The notes under the pieces were generated by a model that was not told the DNA's origin, made no database searches, and saw only the letters and a list, made by a program, of their open reading frames with translations. Below, one piece after another: positions 7,519 through 14,496 of a stretch of DNA of 15,224 bases. This DNA is from a bacterium (GTDB lineage Bacteria; Bdellovibrionota; FAC87; UBA2466): assembly GCA_022842225.1 (NCBI GenBank), contig JALHPX010000020.1, positions 1 to 15,224 of the forward strand, in the 5' to 3' direction. The first letter of the stretch is position 1, and each line of letters begins with the position of its first letter. The position numbers were made by a program, and so were the translations under genes.

Positions 7519-8364
7519 TCATTGGTGCCCCAGCGTCGGGCTCGGGCGGGATTTCTTTCGCAGGTCCGGGTAGGCGGCGTACAATTTTTGCCAGGTGGGA
7601 GAAGTGAGCTGCGATTGGATTGGGTTTTCTCCGCGCCGTTTGAAATGGCCGCAGAGTCGGCAGAACTTATCCATCAGATCGCGCATCTCATCCCCGTCCC
7701 CCGCGAGTTGGCGTCTGCCGGTTTGAGTCCCCAACACTCGATCAATGCCGCCAGCGATGGCGCACGGATAGTAGCCGCGGGATGTGAGGCCGACACCGCA
7801 GTCCTTTAGGATTTGGCAGCCATTTCTAAAGTCAGCATGCCGATACGATTCCACATCAACGGGAGCGATGTTGAAACTTGCAAAGGCTGTTTGCTCCTTG
7901 GTGGAAGTCTTGTGGGTATTTACGACGATTACGTCTTTTGGAATCGAATTGAGGATCGCGTTTACTCTGGCCCCATTGCCATTCGTTGCAACTTCGATCC
8001 GTGTACCCAAGCTGTTTTCGTCTCGGTACTTTCGGAGAAGTTCTAGCACGGCTAGAAATTGTGGGTGCAACGTAGGCTCGCCCCCCAGCAAGCGAATTCG
8101 TTTCCATTTCTTTTTTGTAGTGATGCTCTCCTCGATGAAACTCTTAATCTGTTCCAGACTAATGTGTTCGTTCGACCGTGCCTGAGGACTGGAACGATTG
8201 CAGTTGTTGCAGCTTAGGTTGCAGGCGTAGGTGAGATCGATCTCAATCAAGTCTTTACTAATGCTGTACTCAAAACCAAGCAAGCGAGTCGCCCAGCCGC
8301 GAGTTCTAAAGTAGCTCCATTCCCGAAGAAGCCAGGTTTTAAAATTCGCAAGTTGCTGTCTCAC
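7519..8364 (-). CDS. Radical SAM protein with extra C-terminal cysteines
   Basis: 281 residues. The radical SAM cluster motif CNLSCNNC (C48, C52, C55) comes early, after IEIDLTYA, and is followed by the SAM-binding GGEP motif at 94-97 and VATNGNG at about 125-131. These define an enzyme that cleaves S-adenosylmethionine to a 5'-deoxyadenosyl radical. The C-terminal part has C183, C189 and C201 (GYYPCAIAGG), then C235-x2-C238, a SPASM/twitch-like set that could bind an auxiliary iron-sulfur cluster. The substrate is unknown. The start is GTG at 8364, overlapping the upstream glycosyltransferase stop as GTGA, with no obvious ribosome-binding site, so translation is probably coupled. In this setting it may modify a sugar, a lipid or the adjacent secreted protein. 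Confidence 0.88.
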   Translation of the reverse strand: MRQQLANFKTWLLREWSYFRTRGWATRLLGFEYSISKDLIEIDLTYACNLSCNNCNRSSPQARSNEHISLEQIKSFIEESITTKKKWKRIRLLGGEPTLHPQFLAVLELLRKYRDENSLGTRIEVATNGNGARVNAILNSIPKDVIVVNTHKTSTKEQTAFASFNIAPVDVESYRHADFRNGCQILKDCGVGLTSRGYYPCAIAGGIDRVLGTQTGRRQLAGDGDEMRDLMDKFCRLCGHFKRRGENPIQSQLTSPTWQKLYAAYPDLRKKSRPSPTLGHQ

Positions 8365-9227
8365 GAAATGATTATAGGGCGCGGCAACGCTGGAAATCTA
8401 TCTCTGAACGATCCAAGCAGCTTGTGGCTAAAGGGTTTAAGCCAACGGACCAAACGAGCGGTAGGCGCGTGACGCCAAACCAGCCGACACTTTGAATCAA
8501 TTCGCAAGCGTGGGCTGTAGCGAGGCTCAAGAAAACGTAAGATTGCTTGATCGCACCCAGTGCCTTTTGGGAAGTCTTGAAAAAAAGATAGCTCATTGCG
8601 GTAAAAAGCCTGTGAGTCGGGATTGTTCAGGGTATCGGTCTGCAGCACATAATTGAGAACGCATTGGTAGACTTCCAATACAAAAACCGTGCGCCCGATG
8701 AAAACACCTGCATTTAGATAACGATTGGGATGCTGATCCTCTACCCAACTCTTCACCTCTGGCATGTTTAAGTAACCGGCCGAGTAGTTTGTAGAGCAAT
8801 AAAGCAGATCACAGTCGTAGCTCTTAAAAACTGCCAAAATGCGGGCCGGATCGTCTCTCAGAATGACGTCATCCGAATCACAATACAGAACATAGGGGGT
8901 GCTGCAGTTTTCCAGAAAGCGCACAAAACTTCGCACGCGCAGACTGTTACTCCACACCGGGAGCTGGGGCTTTAGAACCGTATGCTCGATACCCAGGAAA
9001 CTGAGATTTTGCTCCAGGAGAGATGGCGAGGCGTGATTGTGAGCTGTAAAAATCGATAGGTCTGCGGGTTTGCGAAAACGGTTTCGGAGCGAGCCGCTTT
9101 TCTGCATCAGGGCAAAGTATTTTTGCGCCAAAATTTTCTCATGTACGATAGGAGCGCGTAAGTTGTATTTAAAGCGAAGTGCCTCTGTACTGAGAAACGA
9201 TGCTAAGTTGCTCGCCCATTCATCCAC
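8361..9227 (-). CDS. GT-A-fold glycosyltransferase, resembling the PLOD/procollagen-type glycosyltransferase domain
   Basis: The recognisable domain runs from ADLSIFTAHNH to the C-terminus. It contains the metal and nucleotide-sugar binding DxD in YVLYCDSDDVILRDDP, then RYLNAGVFIG, then GCDQAILRF. This order is what I remember for the PLOD-like glycosyltransferase domain; it is not a classical GT2. The start is uncertain. The frame stays open to a GTG at 9314, but its first 29 residues look like antisense of the divergent methyltransferase. I chose GTG 9227 (289 residues); TTG 9131 and ATG 9107 would still keep the domain. None has a strong ribosome-binding site. The stop overlaps the radical SAM gene by 4 bases, so the two form one unit. 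It probably transfers a sugar to a glycan or protein acceptor. Confidence 0.8.
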   Translation of the reverse strand: MDEWASNLASFLSTEALRFKYNLRAPIVHEKILAQKYFALMQKSGSLRNRFRKPADLSIFTAHNHASPSLLEQNLSFLGIEHTVLKPQLPVWSNSLRVRSFVRFLENCSTPYVLYCDSDDVILRDDPARILAVFKSYDCDLLYCSTNYSAGYLNMPEVKSWVEDQHPNRYLNAGVFIGRTVFVLEVYQCVLNYVLQTDTLNNPDSQAFYRNELSFFQDFPKGTGCDQAILRFLEPRYSPRLRIDSKCRLVWRHAPTARLVRWLKPFSHKLLGSFRDRFPALPRPIIIS

Positions 9228-10189
9228 GATACAAACACAATAACAAAGCGGCGTATGAAATTTCTTCTTTTTCGTTCGCTCGCAAGCAGGAATTTGAAAG
9301 AACCATCGGCCCACTGCAGAAGCTCTCTTGCTGCGTGTGTGCCAGCGAGGAGTTTCGACGAATCTCCGACACGGATCGCTATGGCTTTTACTGCCCGGTC
9401 GGTATCTGCATTCACTGCGGACATATTCAGCAGGAGTGGGTCTACCCGCCTCAGACGATGAGGCATTTCTATGAGAGCTTCTACCGGGATATTTACGGTT
9501 ATCTTTCGCCCAGAGATTTTTTTGAGGAGCAGCGTAGAGAGGGCCAGCGCATCCATGATTCCGTTCAAGCGGCTTTTGTCGCTCCTGGAGCGGTGTTGGA
9601 AGTGGGCGCTGGCGCCGGTGGAATAATAAGCGTTTTTCAAGACAACAATTGGGACGCCGTTGGTTTAGATCTGAACTCGCACTACCTCGATTATGGGCGC
9701 TCGCGTGGTATCGAGCTGGTGAAAGGAACTCTAAGTGAAATTTCTTCCAATCGGCAGTTTAACCTGATTGTTTTGTCGCACGTTTTAGAGCATGTGACCA
9801 ATCCGAGTGAAATGCTTCAGCAATGTGTTAGCCGACTATCTGCTGGGGGAAAGATATGGATCGAGGTGCCTTCTATCCACATTGTCCGCAATCGCTATTA
9901 TAAAAGTGATCTGCTGCGGTATTTGCAGAATGCTCACGTGAGTTACTTTTCATCCGGTTCCCTCGTTAATTTGCTTTCTCAAAACGGACTCGGTTACTTG
10001 TCCATGGACAAAGAAATAGCCGCGCTGGTTGTTCCGATGCCACGCCAGGTTGCTCGGAAGAACTACTTTACCGAGAACTGGGCCGAAGTTCGCCGGATAG
10101 AAAGAACCCGTCCGTTCTTTTACCAGCGCGAGGTATTGCGAAACTGGAGGCGGTTCTTTAGGTGGGGAACTCCAAGTGCTGCACCATAA
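9200..10189 (+). CDS. Class I SAM-dependent methyltransferase with N-terminal zinc-binding motif
   Basis: 329 residues, the only plus-strand protein gene here. An N-terminal cysteine cluster (C44, C45, C47 and C70-x2-C73, with C65 nearby) resembles the zinc-binding domain of sugar and C-methyltransferases. The Rossmann methyltransferase core follows: motif I LEVGAGAGG (133-141), acidic loop GLDLN (155-159) and FNLIVLSHVLEHV (177-189). The Lys/Arg-rich C-terminus has no clear domain. The start is ATG 9200; a stop lies in frame at 9191 and no other usual start codon precedes the cysteines. The ribosome-binding site is weak (GAGAA). Its 5' end overlaps the proposed start of the divergent glycosyltransferase, and its 3' end overlaps the convergent GT2 gene by 32 bases. 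It probably methylates a sugar of the glycan. Confidence 0.88.
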   Translation: MLSCSPIHPRYKHNNKAAYEISSFSFARKQEFERTIGPLQKLSCCVCASEEFRRISDTDRYGFYCPVGICIHCGHIQQEWVYPPQTMRHFYESFYRDIYGYLSPRDFFEEQRREGQRIHDSVQAAFVAPGAVLEVGAGAGGIISVFQDNNWDAVGLDLNSHYLDYGRSRGIELVKGTLSEISSNRQFNLIVLSHVLEHVTNPSEMLQQCVSRLSAGGKIWIEVPSIHIVRNRYYKSDLLRYLQNAHVSYFSSGSLVNLLSQNGLGYLSMDKEIAALVVPMPRQVARKNYFTENWAEVRRIERTRPFFYQREVLRNWRRFFRWGTPSAAP

Positions 10190-11237
10190 CGCTCTCCGTT
10201 ACTGTGTTTACTGTGTTCGCGTGATGAGAAGTAAGATGGCGAAACGTCTTTAAGCCTTTGGCGTAATACGACCAGGCGACGGAATGGGGCAGATAGCCCT
10301 GTAGCTTTGCCAAAGGCACTCTTGCAATCGGGCGACGTGAAAAAAAAGCTCTTAGAAGGAGAGGCAAACTCAATAGGCAGAGAAGTGCTGCCACGCTATG
10401 TCGCCACTCTCTCGGTCGGAAGAGAGCCCAGAATGTAGAAAAGATCTCCATTGAGATTCGGGCGAGAAGACGAGGCCACTCCGAAAGTGGCAGATTTCTC
10501 ATCAGCATGACCAGATTGTTCCGGTGGTTCAAATAAGCCTTGAGGAGACTGTCTTCAGGAAGGGTAAACCCGCCATGGTGCCAGACAAACGAATGAGGGA
10601 TGCAGCGCACCCGATAGCCCATGGACTGGACTACCCAGCAAAGATCGACTTCCTCCATCTGCATGTAGAAGCCTTCGAAAAATCCTCCGATCGACTCAAA
10701 AAGGTTTCTGCGAATCATGAGGCATGCGCCGGAGACCCAGAAAACATCCAGTGGCGTGTCGTACTGGCCAGTATCCTCCTCGACACTTCCGAAAATCCTG
10801 CCTCTCGCGAAGGGGATACCCACGCCATCCAAAAATCCACCGCAGGCACCGCTGTAGTCGAATCGTTTCTCGTTCTTCAGCGAGAGAAGTTTAGGGCCAG
10901 CGACACCGACTAACGGGTCGCTCTCCAGCTCTGAAACTAGGTGCGATAAGCACCCGCTCGTGAGCAGAGCATCGTCATTGAGAAACAAGAGATGGTCTCC
11001 GCTTGCAAGTTGAGCCCCTAAATTGCAGCCCACTCCAAAACCTCGCTTTCCCTGCTTTAGAACAACCTGCTTAATCCCGCGGTCCAGCCAGTGAGATGGT
11101 AAGGCTGGCGCCTCACTATCTAAGACCACGATGACTTCGAAACTTACTTGCTGTTCGCTATCGAAAATAGCCGCGAGCGAGCGGCCGAGGAATTGACCGC
11201 GATAATGCGGGATGATTATCGAGACGCTAATAGCCAC
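10158..11237 (-). CDS. Family 2 glycosyltransferase (rhamnosyltransferase/WbbL-like)
   Basis: 359 residues. The GT-A domain starts at once with ISVSIIIPHYRG and includes VIVVLD, GVGCNLGAQLASG (68-80), the LFLNDDA metal-binding motif (NDD 87-89), FWVSGACLMIRR (166-177) and the acidic EEVDLCWVVQSMGYRV (185-200) with the probable base. This matches GT2 enzymes of O-antigen and capsule loci. The C-terminal third has two hydrophobic stretches (about 250-263 and 272-289) that may anchor it at the inner membrane. The start is GTG 11237, 22 bases inside the preceding gene; a later start would remove the first beta strand. The last residues are encoded opposite the methyltransferase gene. Donor and acceptor cannot be deduced. 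Confidence 0.92.
   Translation of the reverse strand: MAISVSIIIPHYRGQFLGRSLAAIFDSEQQVSFEVIVVLDSEAPALPSHWLDRGIKQVVLKQGKRGFGVGCNLGAQLASGDHLLFLNDDALLTSGCLSHLVSELESDPLVGVAGPKLLSLKNEKRFDYSGACGGFLDGVGIPFARGRIFGSVEEDTGQYDTPLDVFWVSGACLMIRRNLFESIGGFFEGFYMQMEEVDLCWVVQSMGYRVRCIPHSFVWHHGGFTLPEDSLLKAYLNHRNNLVMLMRNLPLSEWPRLLARISMEIFSTFWALFRPREWRHSVAALLCLLSLPLLLRAFFSRRPIARVPLAKLQGYLPHSVAWSYYAKGLKTFRHLTSHHANTVNTVTESVMVQHLEFPT
10200..10217. repeat. Perfect 9-bp tandem duplication in the GT2 3' end
   Basis: TACTGTGTT occurs twice in a row. It is in frame and encodes the repeated Asn-Thr-Val of HHANTVNTVTESV near the GT2 C-terminus, just before the stretch that overlaps the methyltransferase gene. It looks like a simple slippage product. 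Confidence 0.7.
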
Positions 11238-12013
11238 GAGCCCATTCCGTTCTCAGTTTGCAACTGATCGTCCCCAACCAAATAAAACTCTCTGGCAATT
11301 TTAGTTGTCATTTCGACGGGAGTTGCTTTACTTCGAAGCCTACGTTTCCAGCCCCAAAACCAGAAGTAAAATCGCCTGTAGGACAGATTATTCCTCGCCG
11401 TATAAACATATACAACCGCAGGAAATGGGAGCGGTTCGAACTCTATGCCGCTGCGGGAGAGGGTAGAAATTACTCGGTTGTGAGAGAACTCGTTGGACAT
11501 TCCTTGAATTGGGTTGGCGGAATTCAAGAGGATATCTCGAGCACTGATTGGATAGACAATCGACGTTCCGCAAAATTCTGAGAAATTTATCCACTTACTC
11601 AAAGCTCGCTTCGTTGTACTCCAGTGGTAGCCCTGCCCCACATACCAACCAATCGATGCGCGACCCTTTAGCACGAACGCAGCGAGATTTTTGCTCACCC
11701 GATCGTCGCTATCAACCAGCATGAAGTGACTAAATCGTGAGTCTAACGACGAAATCCCCAAGAGCCTCTTTTTGGCGACATCCTCTAAGGCGCCGGAGGT
11801 GGTACCGTCGGGCGGCTGAAAGGTAACCTGAAGATAGGTGATGCGTGGGTCTTGTGGCAGCCGTTCCGGGAGTTCGTGATAAACACAAAAAATGTGGAAC
11901 TCACCCGACGTCTGCGAAAGCAGAGAGTGCAAGCATTGCCTCAGATGAAAGGATGCGTCTTCCCAATCTGGGGTAGTGGCAAGGGGCCTGACAGGTACGA
12001 TAAATGCGAGCAT
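11216..12013 (-). CDS. GT-A-type glycosyltransferase
   Basis: 265 residues. It opens with MLAFIVPVRPL, the first beta strand of a GT-A nucleotide-sugar transferase, and has a DxD-type motif in HFMLVDSDDRVSKNLAAFV (DSDD 101-104). The C-terminal half is divergent, with an aromatic/basic patch (RRFYFWFWGWKRRLRSK, about 213-229) that may contact the membrane or an acceptor. Family assignment beyond GT-A is not possible by eye. ATG start at 12013, but with no purine-rich ribosome-binding site: the preceding bases are actttttTAG. A 66-base gap separates it from the epimerase gene, the largest gap in this operon-like run. Its 3' end overlaps the GT2 gene by 22 bases. Confidence 0.8.
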   Translation of the reverse strand: MLAFIVPVRPLATTPDWEDASFHLRQCLHSLLSQTSGEFHIFCVYHELPERLPQDPRITYLQVTFQPPDGTTSGALEDVAKKRLLGISSLDSRFSHFMLVDSDDRVSKNLAAFVLKGRASIGWYVGQGYHWSTTKRALSKWINFSEFCGTSIVYPISARDILLNSANPIQGMSNEFSHNRVISTLSRSGIEFEPLPFPAVVYVYTARNNLSYRRFYFWFWGWKRRLRSKATPVEMTTKIAREFYLVGDDQLQTENGMGSWLLASR

Positions 12014-12020
12014 CTAAAAA

Positions 12021-12049
12021 AGTATCAAGGAGAGCAAAAGCGCCGGCAA
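12021..12049 (-). promoter_or_regulatory. Weak candidate internal promoter before the GT-A gene
   Basis: On the minus strand TTGCCG (12049-12044), 17 bases, then GATACT (12026-12021); both hexamers match the sigma70 consensus at 4 of 6 positions. The -10 ends 7 bases before the ATG, so transcription would start at or next to the start codon, giving a leaderless mRNA. This fits the missing ribosome-binding site but could be chance. Confidence 0.25.
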
Positions 12050-12079
12050 TCGCGGAATACGGCGTACGTGGGGCTGTTT

Positions 12080-13156
12080 CTAAAGTACTTTGAGTAAGTG
12101 ACTAGCGATCCGCGCAGCAGTGCTGCCGTCCCACCAGGGTATGTCGTGCTTTGCCACGATGGGATCTCTAAGACTGAGTTGCACTTCCCGCGCTAACCGT
12201 GAGATTTCAACCAGCCGATTGGAATAACTCAAAGTTATGGGTCGCTCGGTTGTTGGACGGACGGTGAGGTTGGTTATCCCCAGATAAGCGCATTCCTCTT
12301 GCACGCCTCCCGAGTCACTCACGACGCAGCGGGAGCGCTGAATCATCTTTACAAAGTGTGTGTAAGGAATCGGCTCGAGGAGCTTTACGCGCACTGCATT
12401 CTGAAGTGTTTTCCATAGGCCAAAAGACAGAAGACGTTTTTTTGTTCGCGGATGTACTGGAAAATAAACCAGAGCGAGCTCGCTCATTTGAACTACCTGC
12501 TCAACTAGGTCAGTAAGATTTTTTTGGCTGTCTACGTTTTCTGGCCTGTGGAGTGTAAGAACGATGTAGGGCGGCGTATCCGTCTCTGTTGCTGGTAAGG
12601 TTGGATCTTTTTCCAGAGCCCATTGAAGCGAATCGATCAGAATGTTTCCGACCAAATAGGTGTTCTGCCCTCGCCCTTCCAAGTGGAGATTCTTCACGGC
12701 ATCCTCAGACGGCGCCCATAAGTAGTCAGCAACCGTGTCGATGAGTCTCCGATTGAGTTCTTCGGGCATCGTGGTGTCGCCGCATCGCAGGCCGGCCTCC
12801 ACGTGACCAACTCGGATTCCCAGCTTCTTTGCGGCAAGGCAGGCGCCGAGGCTGGAGTTAACATCGCCGACAACCACCGTGAGATCAGGTCTGTCTTTGA
12901 GGCAGTGAGATTCATATTGAACCATCACGCTCGCGGTTTGGATGGCGTGGGAGCCTTCCTCTAATCTAAATTGCACGTAGGGTTGAGGTAAATCCAAGTC
13001 CTTGATGATTTGCCAGGACATGTTCTCGTCGGTGTGCTGTCCCGTGAAGATAAGCCTGGGAAGGATGGATTCGGAGCGGGAGAGTTCGCGGAAGAGCGGC
13101 GCAACCTTCACAAAATTAGGACGGGCCCCCATCACGAGATCGATCTTTTTTCTCAT
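12080..13156 (-). CDS. wecB: UDP-N-acetylglucosamine 2-epimerase (non-hydrolysing)
   Basis: 358 residues. It interconverts UDP-GlcNAc and UDP-ManNAc in the cytosol to supply ManNAc-type sugars. All family landmarks are present: GARPNFVKVAPL near the N-terminus, GDVNSS (97-102), HVEAGLR (118-124), PEELNRR (131-137), HRPENV (203-208), SDSGGVQEE (270-278) and RPTTERPIT (290-298). The equivalents of the catalytic Asp, two Glu and His of WecB (D98, E120, the PEE Glu pair, H203) are intact, so it should be active. The ATG overlaps the stop of the dehydrogenase gene as ATGA, which means tight coupling. The pair is the usual route to UDP-ManNAcA. Confidence 0.95.
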   Translation of the reverse strand: MRKKIDLVMGARPNFVKVAPLFRELSRSESILPRLIFTGQHTDENMSWQIIKDLDLPQPYVQFRLEEGSHAIQTASVMVQYESHCLKDRPDLTVVVGDVNSSLGACLAAKKLGIRVGHVEAGLRCGDTTMPEELNRRLIDTVADYLWAPSEDAVKNLHLEGRGQNTYLVGNILIDSLQWALEKDPTLPATETDTPPYIVLTLHRPENVDSQKNLTDLVEQVVQMSELALVYFPVHPRTKKRLLSFGLWKTLQNAVRVKLLEPIPYTHFVKMIQRSRCVVSDSGGVQEECAYLGITNLTVRPTTERPITLSYSNRLVEISRLAREVQLSLRDPIVAKHDIPWWDGSTAARIASHLLKVL

Positions 13157-14496
13157 AAGAGATGGATCTTTTCCCGACTTTCTAGAATATTTTTTGTCGC
13201 ATTGCGCAGATCTAAAACTCTCTGAGAGTTTCGAACGATCGCTGGATAATCAAAGCAGTCATGGTCAGTAGCAATGACCACTAAGTCGTATTGTTTGTAA
13301 TCCAGTTCAGTCAGGCTTCGATTGGAGTTTGGCAGAAGAGCAAGTTGAGCCTCCAGATTGTGCACAAGAAGTGGGTCGCAATAGTCTAGAAAGCAGCCTT
13401 GCATCTGCAGGAGCTTCAACATCCGCACGGCCCCTGATTCTCTGACGTCGCCGACATTCTTTTTATAGGCGATTCCGAGCATTAAGATCTTGGCCTTTTT
13501 TAGCGGGGTGTCTACAAGACGGAGAATCTCCGTAACTTTCTGTACGATGAACGCAGACATACCAAGATTCACTTCTTGAGCCGCTGCAACAATGGGAGCC
13601 TTCACTCCAACTTGCCCAGCAAACCAACTCAGGTAAGTCGGAGCTATCGGAATGCAATGCCCTCCGGCGCCAGGTCCCGGAAAAAAAGGCATCCAGCCAA
13701 AAGGCTTGGTGTGAGCAGCTTGGAGAACTTCCCAAACATTCGCTCCAACCTTATCGCAGAGGATCGTGAGCTCATTCACTAAGCCAATATTGACGAAGCG
13801 AAATGTATTTTCATATAGCTTGGCCATCTCGGCTATCTCGACGCTAGGAGTGCAGTGAATGGGAGCGTCGAGAAAGGTTTCGTAAAATACTCGCCCCACA
13901 TCGAGTGAGATGGGTCCAAGTGCAGCCAAAAGGCGTGGCGTATTAGAAACATGAATAGCTGGTTTTGCGTGATCTATTCTATAGGGAGAGTTAGTGAGTA
14001 ATAAATCGTTCTCCTCTTTCAGTCCCGAGCTTTCGAGAAGAGGCAAAACGACGCTACGAGTGGTACCCGGATAAGAAGTGCTCTCAAAGCAAACCACACA
14101 ACCGCGCTTTAAAAAACTAGCTAGCTCTGTGCAAACTTGTTCAACAGCGGATAAGTCGGGAATGCCATCTCTCAACGGAGTTGGCAGGGCCAGCACAATG
14201 ACTGACGCTGAACGAAGAACAGACAGTTGATCGGTAACGTGAAACCGACCCGTGCTTTGAGCCTCATCCAATTCAGTGCTTGGGATCCCGTCTGCGGAGG
14301 TTTCACTTCTAAGCAGACTTCGAACTCTTTCTCTGCATTTATCGACGAGAAAGGTTTCAAATCCCGCGCGAACCAGCTGTAAGGAAAGCGATAGACCTAC
14401 GTATCCGCCGCCCACAACGCCAACATTGGCTCCTCGGCTTTGGATTTGCCGAACTAATTCGGCCCCCAGATCTGCGGGTGAATGCAAAGCTGTCAC
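13153..14496 (-). CDS. Nucleotide-sugar dehydrogenase, WecC/WbpA-like (UDP-HexNAc 6-dehydrogenase family), altered active site
   Basis: 447 residues of the UDP-glucose/GDP-mannose dehydrogenase family, NAD-dependent enzymes that oxidise the C6 alcohol of a sugar nucleotide to a carboxylate. The N-terminal Rossmann motif is GVVGGGYVGL (26-35), followed by LPTPLRDGIPDLS (104-116) and ESTSYPGTT (138-146). The central helix EMAKLYENTFRFVNI has K226 and N230. The catalytic Cys is C281 in GPGAGGHCIPI. The C-terminal domain has GIAYKKNVGDVRES (341-354). Two normally invariant residues differ: SPER reads SPYR (Y172) and HCIPxDP reads HCIPIAP (A285). GTG start overlapping the upstream gene as GTGA, with AGGT about 8 bases upstream. 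Next to wecB it would be expected to make UDP-ManNAcA, but the changes make activity or substrate uncertain. Confidence 0.88.
   Translation of the reverse strand: MTALHSPADLGAELVRQIQSRGANVGVVGGGYVGLSLSLQLVRAGFETFLVDKCRERVRSLLRSETSADGIPSTELDEAQSTGRFHVTDQLSVLRSASVIVLALPTPLRDGIPDLSAVEQVCTELASFLKRGCVVCFESTSYPGTTRSVVLPLLESSGLKEENDLLLTNSPYRIDHAKPAIHVSNTPRLLAALGPISLDVGRVFYETFLDAPIHCTPSVEIAEMAKLYENTFRFVNIGLVNELTILCDKVGANVWEVLQAAHTKPFGWMPFFPGPGAGGHCIPIAPTYLSWFAGQVGVKAPIVAAAQEVNLGMSAFIVQKVTEILRLVDTPLKKAKILMLGIAYKKNVGDVRESGAVRMLKLLQMQGCFLDYCDPLLVHNLEAQLALLPNSNRSLTELDYKQYDLVVIATDHDCFDYPAIVRNSQRVLDLRNATKNILESREKIHLL

Noticed and set aside
7784..8185. 133-residue plus-strand open frame
   Set aside because: Fully antisense to the radical SAM gene, which has intact CxxxCxxC and GGEP motifs.
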